Positions 7,351 through 14,207 of a DNA stretch of 25,617 nt are shown here, in pieces. The DNA is taken from the NCBI GenBank assembly GCA_964508295.1, contig CAZDSQ010000022.1:1-25617 (forward strand). Reading direction: 5' to 3'. The notes beneath the pieces are model-generated. The model was not told the DNA's origin, did not search any database, and worked only from the letters and a program-made list of their open reading frames with translations. The translations under genes were made by a program, and so were the position numbers. How positions within the stretch are numbered: position 1 is the stretch's first letter; the number at the start of each line of letters is the position of its first letter. The stretch comes from SIG578 sp964508295 (GTDB lineage Bacteria > Bacillota > Clostridia > Oscillospirales > Ruminococcaceae).

Positions 7351-8748
7351 TTACTGTGCATTTTGAGCAAGCGTTGCAGGAGCCTGCTCGGGCGTGCGGC
7401 TTTGTGCTGTTTGCAGGTCCGAATATATAAGTGCAATTCTGTTCCATGTTGCCTCGTCAACAACTCCGGTTGGAGTAAGACCAAACTCGCTCTGAAATCT
7501 TCTCACCGCCGCCGCAGTACCCGGGCCGAAATATCCTGTTGTTGCAACTGTGTTTATGGATCTGAAATAAAGGGCAATAAAACTCAGATACTCCTGAATA
7601 AGCCTTATCGACTCGCCGCTCATTCCCTGCCGCAGCTCTATTCCCGGATAGGGGTGGGCAAAGACCTGGCCCTCATTGCTCGGCACACTTTCAAGGATAT
7701 TGCGGTACTCGTAATATATCTGATTCCATGTTTGCTCGTCTACAATTCCCGTATCGCTGAGTCCTTTATACCGCTGGAACGCTCTTACCGCCTGCTCGGT
7801 GGCGCTGCCATACTCTCCGTCGATATTAACGGCAGGAATAAAATCATTAAACGCCGAAATGTAGGAAAGGAAATACTGAAGCACCCGCACCCCATCTCCG
7901 CGTGTGCCAACGCTTAATGGCTGCGGAAACTGCTTTGAAACATCTTCAAGCCTTATTCCCTCAGAATTAAGCTCTGAAAGCCTTCTGACGCTTACATAAA
8001 TGCGAATAAGACGATACCAGGTATCCTTATTTACAATACCCGTAGGCTCCAAATTAAAGATCTCCTGAAAAGTTCTTACTGCATCAGCGGTTTGCTGTCC
8101 ATATCTTCCGTCAACCCGAACCTTTTGGATTTTGGGGTAGTTTGTAGATATTCTGTTAAGCTCGTTCTGTATAACTGCAACATATCTTCCTGTATCGCCT
8201 ATTCCAATCGGACTGCCGGGGTATGACTGCTGAACTTCTCCGACAAAAGCATCTGTTACGATTTCGATATCCTCCCCATAAAAATTTTGCAAAATTTCAA
8301 ACGGCACCATTCCCTCCTCTGCAAGCGGAACTGTTCCCCACTGTGAAAGTCCGTCGCAGGTCGAAGTCGTGCCGTTGCAGTACTGGGCAAAAAGCGGCTC
8401 AAATGTTCCTATTCTTCTGATGTAGTCATTAAAAAGCTCGTCAACAATTCGGCTTACCGAATCGAAAATATCTCTGCCGTACTCAAAAGATTGGTCGCAT
8501 TGGGTCGAGTTTGTTATATCAAAGGGATAGCCCTGGCTTCGATACCACTCGGTAAAAACCCTGTTCAATGTAAAGGTGACCTGCGCATAGATATTTGCAC
8601 GAAGCGCTGACTCTGGCCAGGTGGGATATATTTCGCTTGATGCCACATTTTTTATGTAATCGATAAACGGCACAGTTACATTTTCTGCGGCCTCTTTAGG
8701 TCTGCCCAGATGTACCGTTATGGTGCTTGGAATAATTACCTCAGGCAT
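7351..8748 (-). CDS. SpoIID-like domain plus three peptidoglycan-binding repeats
   Basis: A 465-aa protein. Residues about 28-165 match the SpoIID/LytB pattern. YIKNVASSEIYPTWPESALRA corresponds to the region around SpoIID's catalytic Glu (here Glu39), and GLSQWGTVPLAEEGMVPFEIL (from 133) to its GMSQxGAxxMA segment. Cys124 and Cys131 stand where clostridial SpoIID is reported to bind zinc. Three PG_binding_1 repeats follow at about 182-250, 280-348 and 375-445. SpoIID trims stem-less glycan strands, but whether this copy is active is unknown. No signal peptide or membrane segment is seen, unlike true SpoIID. The ATG at 8748 has AAAGGAG upstream and overlaps the previous gene's stop by 8 bases, implying coupled translation. 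Confidence 0.82.
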   Translation of the reverse strand: MPEVIIPSTITVHLGRPKEAAENVTVPFIDYIKNVASSEIYPTWPESALRANIYAQVTFTLNRVFTEWYRSQGYPFDITNSTQCDQSFEYGRDIFDSVSRIVDELFNDYIRRIGTFEPLFAQYCNGTTSTCDGLSQWGTVPLAEEGMVPFEILQNFYGEDIEIVTDAFVGEVQQSYPGSPIGIGDTGRYVAVIQNELNRISTNYPKIQKVRVDGRYGQQTADAVRTFQEIFNLEPTGIVNKDTWYRLIRIYVSVRRLSELNSEGIRLEDVSKQFPQPLSVGTRGDGVRVLQYFLSYISAFNDFIPAVNIDGEYGSATEQAVRAFQRYKGLSDTGIVDEQTWNQIYYEYRNILESVPSNEGQVFAHPYPGIELRQGMSGESIRLIQEYLSFIALYFRSINTVATTGYFGPGTAAAVRRFQSEFGLTPTGVVDEATWNRIALIYSDLQTAQSRTPEQAPATLAQNAQ

Positions 8749-9757
8749 TTTGAGCGCTCCTTTCTTCTAAGGCTTGCGGAACAAGATTTGCGGGCAGGAC
8801 CGACTCAATCCCGCCGAACATCTGCAGATTGAGATTATCTCTCGGGGCATATCCTTCCGCTCGTATATCGACGTAATAATTAACAAACGGGTCTGTAAAC
8901 TCGGGGGTTTGGGACAGATTTCTGTCGGGAGCGGGAAGGTCTAAAACCGAGGTTGTTCCGTCGGCATCTGTTACAAGCACGGCAACAAGGCTGTTATCCT
9001 CGGGATTTTTTATTCTGATTATGGCGTTAGGAATCGGGTAGGCTCTGTTTGCGGCAAAGGTTTCTACCCTGACAAAGCCGACATCTGAAAGCGCAGGATT
9101 TTGGGTTTCAGGCGGCAGGCGCGACGAGCCCGTATTTGCGGGCGGCGAATACTGCGCCTTTGCCCCGCCTCTTATGCATACTCTGCTGACTGTTTGCTCA
9201 GGTGTTTCGCTAGCCTCCATTTCTTCCTCTGTCATAGGCGGCGAGGGTTCGCGACCGGGCACTGCTGCTTGAGACTCAAAGGTTATTTCGTTTTGGGACT
9301 GATCGTCATTAGTCGACTGAAACTGCATCGGGGGCGGCGGGGTTTCATATGCGGGGTCTGACGGCAGGTTTTGAGGCAGAATGGTTTGCGGCATCCGCTT
9401 TGTTTGGGGCGTCTGTTGCATCTGCGACTGTTCTGTGCTATACCTCTCGCCTCTGGACGACGGATAATCATCGCTTGTAGCAACATCGCTGTTCCGCCTC
9501 AAAATTTCCTCAATTCTGAGCCTAAGACCCTCGCCATCTGCTTCAAACTTTGGGAACTCTCCCTGTTTGCTTCTCTGCTGAATTTCGACGGGCGGCTGAG
9601 GTGGTTGAGGTGCTTGTTCTTGAGGCACTTGCATTGGCGTGGTCTGAGCCGGCGGGGTTTGCGGCTGATTTCTCTCGTTTTGGCTCTTTACATTTGAAAT
9701 CATCTTTTTCATTTCAGATTTATATTTTTCAATTAACTCTTGTGTTAAATAGTCCAT
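8741..9757 (-). CDS. Pro/Gln-rich linker protein with C-terminal beta-sandwich-like domain
   Basis: I do not recognise this 338-aa protein as a named family. It opens with a short charged helix (MDYLTQELIEKYKSEMKKM), followed by about 180 residues of low-complexity Pro/Gln/Thr/Ser sequence that should be unstructured. The last 110 residues are well conserved in style. VRVETFAANRAYPIPNAIIRI, then a DADGTTSVLDLPAP segment and DIRAEGYAPRDN resemble carboxypeptidase regulatory-like or CnaB-type Ig folds. No signal peptide is seen. The ATG at 9757 has GAGAGGAG upstream. It lies 25 bases after the spoVB-like gene and overlaps the SpoIID-like gene. A scaffold or tether joining the two peptidoglycan-binding proteins is plausible but untested. 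Confidence 0.75.
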   Translation of the reverse strand: MDYLTQELIEKYKSEMKKMISNVKSQNERNQPQTPPAQTTPMQVPQEQAPQPPQPPVEIQQRSKQGEFPKFEADGEGLRLRIEEILRRNSDVATSDDYPSSRGERYSTEQSQMQQTPQTKRMPQTILPQNLPSDPAYETPPPPMQFQSTNDDQSQNEITFESQAAVPGREPSPPMTEEEMEASETPEQTVSRVCIRGGAKAQYSPPANTGSSRLPPETQNPALSDVGFVRVETFAANRAYPIPNAIIRIKNPEDNSLVAVLVTDADGTTSVLDLPAPDRNLSQTPEFTDPFVNYYVDIRAEGYAPRDNLNLQMFGGIESVLPANLVPQALEERSAQNA

Positions 9758-9782
9758 TTTCTGCTCCTCTCGTAAAGTATCG

Positions 9783-11354
9783 TTAATTATTATTTATGCG
9801 GCAAGGCACTTTAAAATTACTTTTCGGCTTTAACGCCAAAATCGTCTTTACGGCATATTTTACAGTATCATACATTTTTCCTCGCGATATTAAAATAAAG
9901 CCGCCGAGCAACAACACCGAGCACAAAAGCGCAACAATAACAAAAAAGGTCTTTCCGTTTGTGTAAATGAGCGGAGTTAGCAGGATTTTTGAGCAAGCGG
10001 CAGAAAAAAGCGAGGCGCAAAACGGCACTACAATATCATAAAAAAACAAAAGCTTATTTTTTGACACCACAAGCAGCCTTCTTATGCTTAGGAATGCATT
10101 GAGCATAGTCGAGATATAAATTACGGCTACATATCCGTACAAGCCATATTTGGAAACAACGGAATAAATCATTGTAATGCTGACGACGGTATCAATACTA
10201 CTGTATTTCAAAACTCTGTTATACTCGCCGAGCCCTTTAAGCATTCCGTCTGCAATACTGTCAAGATACATAAAAGGGATAAGCGGTGCCATTATTTTTA
10301 TTAGCGCGCCCGCGTCCTTTTCAGTATACAGAACATCTCCTATACTCTGCCCGAAAACTATAAAATTCGCCGAAATAAAGAGCGAAAACATAAGGGTCAA
10401 GCGAATCGCAAGCATTGCGGTGTTTTTAATTTCTTCGTCCTTTTTTAGCGTCTGCGCCTCGGTAAACTCGGGGATTAAAAGCATCGAGAAGGACGAGAAA
10501 ACAAATGAGGGAAAGAAAATAACCGGCATTACCATTGAGCACAGTATTCCATAGCCCGCAAGTGCATCGCTGTTTGACGCACCGAATTTTCTAAAACCTA
10601 TTGGAATGAGGACATTTTCAATCGTTTGAAGCCCTGATTTAAGATAAGCGCCCGCCGCCGACGGCAAGGCTATAGCGCAGAGCTTTTTGAAAGCGTCCCT
10701 CTCCTTTTTAGCCTGCTTGCCCTTATATTCCAAAACGAATTTCAAAATAAGGAAAACACTTCCCAAAACCTCTGAAACCGCTGATGCGGCAACAATAGCA
10801 CAACAGGAAAGCTCGATATTTCCATCGGGCACGGCCAGCATAAACAGATAAAAGCAGGCAATCTGCGCTATCTGCTCGGTCACTCTTGAAACAAGGGTCG
10901 TTCCAACATTTCGCACGGCATAAAAATACCCTGAAACAGCCGAGGATACCGAAATAAACGGCAAACTTATCGCAAAAGCCTTAAGCGAAAGCACGCTTCG
11001 CTTATCGCAAAGAAGATAAACGCCGATTTTTTCAGAAAGCGTAAAAACAATCAGAAAAGCGGCAACACCAAAGGAGAGGCTATAGGCAAAGCTAAGCCGC
11101 ATAACGTTTTTTGCGCCCGCTCTATCCCCTTTTGAAAGCGATTTTGCAATAAGTCTTGTTACGGCAAAGTTAATTCCCGAGGTTGCAAAGGTTACCGAAA
11201 TGTTATATATGGCAAAGGTAAGCTGATAAAGTCCCATACACTCTGCACCGACCTTGTTTGAAACAACAACTCTGAAAGCAGTAAAGACAAGACGAAGCAG
11301 AAAAGTTGAAACGATTAGCATAATTGCATTTTGAAAAAATCTTTTCTTATTCAT
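9783..11354 (-). CDS. spoVB: SpoVB-like polysaccharide/lipid II flippase (MVF/MurJ superfamily)
   Basis: A 523-aa polytopic membrane protein, essentially all hydrophobic helices. The N-terminal pattern RLVFTAFRVVVSNKVGAECMGLYQL and the following ATSGINFAVTRLIAK match SpoVB and related MATE-like flippases. They move lipid-linked saccharide precursors across a membrane; SpoVB is needed for spore cortex synthesis in Bacillus subtilis. I chose the ATG at 11354: AAAGGG sits seven bases upstream, whereas the in-frame GTG at 11381 has no binding site. It is the first gene of the four-gene operon and lies divergent to the LUD gene. I could not identify its promoter. A vegetative MurJ-type role is the main alternative to the sporulation role. 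Confidence 0.8.
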   Translation of the reverse strand: MNKKRFFQNAIMLIVSTFLLRLVFTAFRVVVSNKVGAECMGLYQLTFAIYNISVTFATSGINFAVTRLIAKSLSKGDRAGAKNVMRLSFAYSLSFGVAAFLIVFTLSEKIGVYLLCDKRSVLSLKAFAISLPFISVSSAVSGYFYAVRNVGTTLVSRVTEQIAQIACFYLFMLAVPDGNIELSCCAIVAASAVSEVLGSVFLILKFVLEYKGKQAKKERDAFKKLCAIALPSAAGAYLKSGLQTIENVLIPIGFRKFGASNSDALAGYGILCSMVMPVIFFPSFVFSSFSMLLIPEFTEAQTLKKDEEIKNTAMLAIRLTLMFSLFISANFIVFGQSIGDVLYTEKDAGALIKIMAPLIPFMYLDSIADGMLKGLGEYNRVLKYSSIDTVVSITMIYSVVSKYGLYGYVAVIYISTMLNAFLSIRRLLVVSKNKLLFFYDIVVPFCASLFSAACSKILLTPLIYTNGKTFFVIVALLCSVLLLGGFILISRGKMYDTVKYAVKTILALKPKSNFKVPCRINNN

Positions 11355-11381
11355 AAATTTGCCCTTTTTTAATAATAACAC

Positions 11382-11410
11382 TTGAATTTAATTAAAAAGA
11401 CGAATATACT
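11382..11410 (+). promoter_or_regulatory. Sigma-A promoter of the LUD-domain gene
   Basis: TTGAAT at 11382-11387 and TATACT at 11405-11410 are exactly 17 bases apart, a near-consensus housekeeping promoter. It is followed by AAGGAGG at 11428-11434 and the ATG at 11441. The promoter overlaps the 5' leader of the divergent spoVB-like gene. Confidence 0.82.
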
Positions 11411-11440
11411 TAAATATAGATATGTTTAAGGAGGCTCTAT

Positions 11441-12115
11441 ATGGACCGGAACACCAAAACAATTATCGAAAAAAGAATTGAACGCACAATGAAAGCGCTC
11501 GAAAACAACAATATGCAGGCTTTTTATGCCGAAGATAAGTGTAAAGCTGTAGAGCTTGTCAAGGGCTTGATTGAAAAAGGGGCAACTGTTTCGTTCGGCG
11601 GCTCTGTATCGCTTTCTGAGAGCGGAGTTTTAGAGCTTATAAAAAGCGGAGATTACAACCTTTTAGACCGCTCTGCCCCCGGCCTTACACCCGAACAAAT
11701 TCAAAAAATATATCGCGACACATTTTCTGCAAATGTTTATCTTTGCAGCAGCAACGCCATAACCGAAAACGGCGAGCTTTATAATGTTGACGGCTTTGGA
11801 AACCGCGTTGCCGCAATCACATTCGGGCCTGAATCGGTTATTATTGTTGCAGGATACAATAAGATTGTTGCTAACATTGACGAAGCTGCTGACAGGGTCA
11901 AGCGCATTGCCGCTCCCGCAAACTGCTTAAGACTTTCTAAGGACACATACTGTGCCGCCTGCGGAAGTTGTGTTTCTCTTAAAGATGGCAAGGCTGAAAT
12001 TACTGAAGGCTGCAACAGCGAGGACAGAATTTGCCGCAGCTATGTTGTTACATCAAAGCAAAAAATCAAAAATCGAATCAAAGTCATATTAGTCGGCGAG
12101 GAGCTTGGATATTGA
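11441..12115 (+). CDS. LUD-domain (LutC/YkgG-like) lactate-utilisation family protein
   Basis: A 224-aa protein of the LUD (DUF162) family. Visible hallmarks are TVSFGGSVSLSESGVLELI near residues 50-66, the central ITENGELYNVDGFGNRVAAI and GYNKIV, and the C-terminal RIKVILVGEELGY. LutC-type proteins work with Fe-S partners in lactate oxidation, but single-gene LUD members like this one have no settled function. A cysteine cluster (CAACGSC near 173-179, then GCNSEDRIC about 14 residues on) could bind metal or a cluster. It has its own promoter and a strong AAGGAGG site, and no operon partner. It is not next to the FAD/Fe-S genes at the right end of the window. Confidence 0.87.
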   Translation: MDRNTKTIIEKRIERTMKALENNNMQAFYAEDKCKAVELVKGLIEKGATVSFGGSVSLSESGVLELIKSGDYNLLDRSAPGLTPEQIQKIYRDTFSANVYLCSSNAITENGELYNVDGFGNRVAAITFGPESVIIVAGYNKIVANIDEAADRVKRIAAPANCLRLSKDTYCAACGSCVSLKDGKAEITEGCNSEDRICRSYVVTSKQKIKNRIKVILVGEELGY

Positions 12116-12119
12116 TATG

Positions 12120-12141
12120 TGTAAAGTGATTTCACTTTACA
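12120..12141. repeat. 22-bp near-perfect palindrome between the LUD gene and the tRNA
   Basis: The half-sites TGTAAAGTGA and TCACTTTACA flank a central TT. The element starts four bases after the LUD gene stop and ends about 40 bases before the tRNA promoter. There is no T-run behind it on either strand, so it is a poor terminator. It has the shape of a dimeric repressor operator, but I cannot match it to a known box. Confidence 0.6.
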
Positions 12142-12181
12142 AATATTTGTTACAAAATCTTTATATTTTCAACTCATTATA

Positions 12182-12210
12182 TTGAATTTTCGTTAAATTT
12201 ATGCTATACT
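12182..12210 (+). promoter_or_regulatory. Sigma-A promoter of tRNA-Arg
   Basis: TTGAAT (12182-12187) and TATACT (12205-12210) are spaced by 17 bases, and TGC directly before the -10 makes an extended -10. The start site would be near 12217. There a 6-bp GC hairpin (12217-12222 with 12228-12233) would form the 5' leader removed by RNase P. Confidence 0.85.
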
Positions 12211-12238
12211 TAACCTCGGCGGATTTGCCGCCGATTAC

Positions 12239-12313
12239 GCCCCTGTAGCTCAATGGACAGAGCATTGGCCTCCGACGCCATGCGCGCTGGTTCGATTCCA
12301 GTCAGGGGTTCCA
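12239..12313 (+). tRNA. tRNA-Arg (anticodon CCG)
   Basis: Cloverleaf of 75 bases with CCA encoded. The acceptor stem is GCCCCTG/CAGGGGT with a G-U first pair, and the D stem is GCTC/GAGC. The anticodon loop CTCCGAC gives anticodon CCG, reading the Arg codon CGG. The T arm is GCTGG-TTCGATT-CCAGT. The outermost anticodon-stem pair appears to be a T-T mismatch, and the discriminator base is T. It has its own promoter and lies next to phage-derived sequence, as many tRNA genes used as integration sites do. Confidence 0.9.
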
Positions 12314-12325
12314 AACCAATCAAAT

Positions 12326-12394
12326 CCGAACATTTTTTACCTACCCAATCACTTTAGCCTGATAATAAATGTGTTTTGCGGGTAATTTGTTCGG
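12326..12394. repeat. Spaced imperfect inverted repeat after the tRNA
   Basis: CCGAACATTTTTTACC at 12326-12341 and GGTAATTTGTTCGG at 12381-12394 are imperfect reverse complements about 40 bases apart. They could fold into a long hairpin in the tRNA transcript or mark the edge of a lost element. Apart from this repeat and the terminator, 12314-12436 holds nothing I can assign. Confidence 0.4.
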
Positions 12395-12402
12395 CAAACA
12401 AT

Positions 12403-12434
12403 AAAAACTCCCCTCGATACTGAAGGGAGTTTTT
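12403..12434. terminator. Bidirectional rho-independent terminator
   Basis: Stem aaaaactccc (12403-12412) with gggagttttt (12425-12434) and a 12-base loop has T-runs on the outgoing side of both strands. It ends the tRNA transcript on the plus strand and the phage-derived gene on the minus strand, whose stop is at 12437-12439. Confidence 0.85.
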
Positions 12435-12436
12435 TG

Positions 12437-13894
12437 TTAGGCAGTTATGCCCACTGGTCCTCTGTAAGCATGCTCTTTTTTCTTCCACTTGTCAGCCACG
12501 GGAGCAAGGTCCTTGGAAACGGTCTTTGAGGTAGTCGGCTTAACGTCCTCACGCACAGGGCCCAAGGGCTTTTGAACGTTTTTCGCTTTGGAAACAGTTC
12601 CAGATTTAGCAACATCCTCTCTTACAGGGCCTAAAGGCTTCTTCTGCAGCACAACATCTTTGCCGTATATGCCGTTTTTGGCCGAGGCAATGTCCTCATT
12701 TTCTGCAGAAAGTGAATTTTTTTCGTTTTTCTGCATATCCTGTATATGACCGTCTTGGTCAATATAGCCAGCTTTTAGGAGAGCATCTTTCATTGTGGAA
12801 AATCCGGATGAATTTGCGGATGAAGCAGTTTTATTTTTTCCTTTTTCCCACTTGACATTTGCCCAAAAGTTTGCTATATTCTTCTTGAGAACAGTTTCTT
12901 GTATGGTTGCTTGGGCATTGGCCCCTCGTACCCCAGCAAGAAGCTGTTCTCCTTTTTTTGTTATATCAAGGATTCTTCCGTCAACTATCGCCTCTGTAAT
13001 ATCCGAATTTAATTGCGTTCTCGGAAAGACCGTGATAGTTTTATTGGCTTTTATTCTTTTACCATTGTTTAAGGCTGCAGAGTCAACTTCTTCTACAACA
13101 ACAGCATATCCTGTTTTTCCCGTTTGTTTATCGGTCAAAAGTTTATCAGTAACCAAAACTATTCTGTTTTGTCTCTTATTTCCTTTTTCGTCTGCTCTAT
13201 CTGCGAATGCAGCAATAGGGGTTTCAGACTTTTCAAGAACTTCAATAAAATCCTCTTTGCCCATGCCGTGATAATTTCTCTGTTCTGCATAGTAAGGATT
13301 TTTTTCATACTCCCCTTTCGTAACAATGGAAGAATAGGCCTTTGCTGCCGGCATATAGAGTGATAAACTTTCTGCTCCGATAACGTCAGTTAAGAAATTG
13401 GATGTTTCTCCAAGATACACCTCGTTCTTAGACGCATCAAATTTCCCATTCAACACACTATCAATATCGCTGCTGAGATTTGATGAAATAGACCAACGAA
13501 CATCACCGTCCTCTGTGGCGGTGTTTTTTTGTGCCTTATTGCTCTCACGATAAGCATCCTCAAAGGTTTTCTTTATCTTTTCGAGCTGGCGTACTTCCTT
13601 GGTTCCTGCAGTGGCAACTTTGCAGAGATACTTGATCTCGTCAAAAAGCTTCTGGAAAACGTTTCGGTTTTGAGTAGAAAGCTTATACACAAAGTCGCTG
13701 TCGGTAAATAAGAGATCTCCGACTAAATCGGCGGTAAGCTCCTGCTCAAAGTGCACGTCGGCATCCTCGCCTTTGTAGACGTTCTTGTAGGTCTCTTTTA
13801 TGGCCGCAAGGCGCTTGCTATTCACAATATACAGGCAGCCAAAAAAAATAACACCAAAGCCGATTATTTTGATTACTTTGTAAAAACAGTACAA
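12437..13894 (-). CDS. Fragment of a phage-type large polyvalent protein (MuF-C-like domain)
   Basis: Open frame of 485 codons, probably a remnant of a much larger protein. Residues about 26-120 (HFEQELTADLVGDLLF, then RNVFQKLFDEIKYLCKVATAG) resemble a conserved block of phage and mobile-element large polyvalent proteins, where ELTAD can be the end of a zincin-type peptidase whose HExxH part is missing here. Residues about 150-290 (VYLGETSNFLTDVIGAESLSLYMP, then IVLVTDKL) look like the MuF C-terminal domain. The C terminus carries KPLGPVREDV twice (codons at 12611-12640 and 12542-12571). The first 25 residues, which look like a membrane helix, are only the antisense of the plus-strand fragment next to it, so the ATG at 13894 is probably not a natural start. 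Confidence 0.6.
   Translation of the reverse strand: MYCFYKVIKIIGFGVIFFGCLYIVNSKRLAAIKETYKNVYKGEDADVHFEQELTADLVGDLLFTDSDFVYKLSTQNRNVFQKLFDEIKYLCKVATAGTKEVRQLEKIKKTFEDAYRESNKAQKNTATEDGDVRWSISSNLSSDIDSVLNGKFDASKNEVYLGETSNFLTDVIGAESLSLYMPAAKAYSSIVTKGEYEKNPYYAEQRNYHGMGKEDFIEVLEKSETPIAAFADRADEKGNKRQNRIVLVTDKLLTDKQTGKTGYAVVVEEVDSAALNNGKRIKANKTITVFPRTQLNSDITEAIVDGRILDITKKGEQLLAGVRGANAQATIQETVLKKNIANFWANVKWEKGKNKTASSANSSGFSTMKDALLKAGYIDQDGHIQDMQKNEKNSLSAENEDIASAKNGIYGKDVVLQKKPLGPVREDVAKSGTVSKAKNVQKPLGPVREDVKPTTSKTVSKDLAPVADKWKKKEHAYRGPVGITA
12542..12640 (-). repeat. Tandem decapeptide-coding repeat in the phage-type fragment
   Basis: Two 30-base units, 12611-12640 and 12542-12571, both encode KPLGPVREDV with different codon usage, separated by a Lys/Ser/Thr-rich spacer. 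A degenerate third version (SKDLAPVADKW) follows. Because the DNA differs while the peptide is identical, the repeat looks selected at protein level in the parent element. Confidence 0.7.
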
Positions 13895-14143
13895 ATTGAC
13901 GGCAAAGTGTTTGATTTAGTTGCTGATGTTGAAAAGAATTATGGTGCAAATGGTGGGTATGTATATTCTCTTGCGTTGAGGGATAATAAAACAATAAAGG
14001 CATCCCCTGCTGACGGAACATCGCAAAGCGAGCCGTTAAAAAGTGCAAGGAATGCCTCTGTTGAGGACAGTATAGCACCACTTCCTGAAAATGTCAAGTT
14101 TTCAGTTAGTGAAGATACTCAACATCACCTAAGTAGCTCTTAA
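13835..14143 (+). pseudogene. Opposite-strand fragment of the same kind of phage large polyvalent protein
   Basis: The plus strand encodes about 95 residues from KADYFDYFVKTVQIDGKVFD through VYSLALRDNKTIKAS to ENVKFSVSEDTQ, ending at the TAA at 14141-14143. This resembles an LPD3/nuclease-type accessory domain and the following linker found in large polyvalent proteins of clostridial phages (recalled, not searched). The frame is open upstream to 13751, but there it is only the complement of the minus-strand gene. No ribosome binding site or sensible start lies at the domain edge. Together with the minus-strand fragment it shows that a phage gene was cut and one piece inverted. Confidence 0.55.
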
Positions 14144-14207
14144 GCTCGCTCTGGAGAGCACTGTAACCAAATCAAAACTGTCTGCACTCCCCTTCCGTTA
14201 TCACTTT

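Noticed and set aside
7021..7917. Plus-strand open frame of 298 codons across the peptidoglycan-binding genes
   Set aside because: It spans the junction of two real minus-strand genes and its translation shows no recognisable domain.
11382..11440. Possible sporulation sigma promoter for the spoVB-like operon
   Set aside because: On the minus strand there are AT-rich pieces and one CATA, but no -35/-10 pair with proper spacing for sigma-E, -G or -K, so none is annotated.
12542..12640. CRISPR-like repeat
   Set aside because: The two 30-base units are diverged at DNA level, only two in number, and encode the same decapeptide in one frame, so they are protein repeats.
13751..13834. Plus-strand reading frame upstream of the phage-type domain
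   Set aside because: It is the complement of well-supported minus-strand coding sequence (the ELTAD block) and has no ribosome binding site; only the part after about 13835 looks like real protein.
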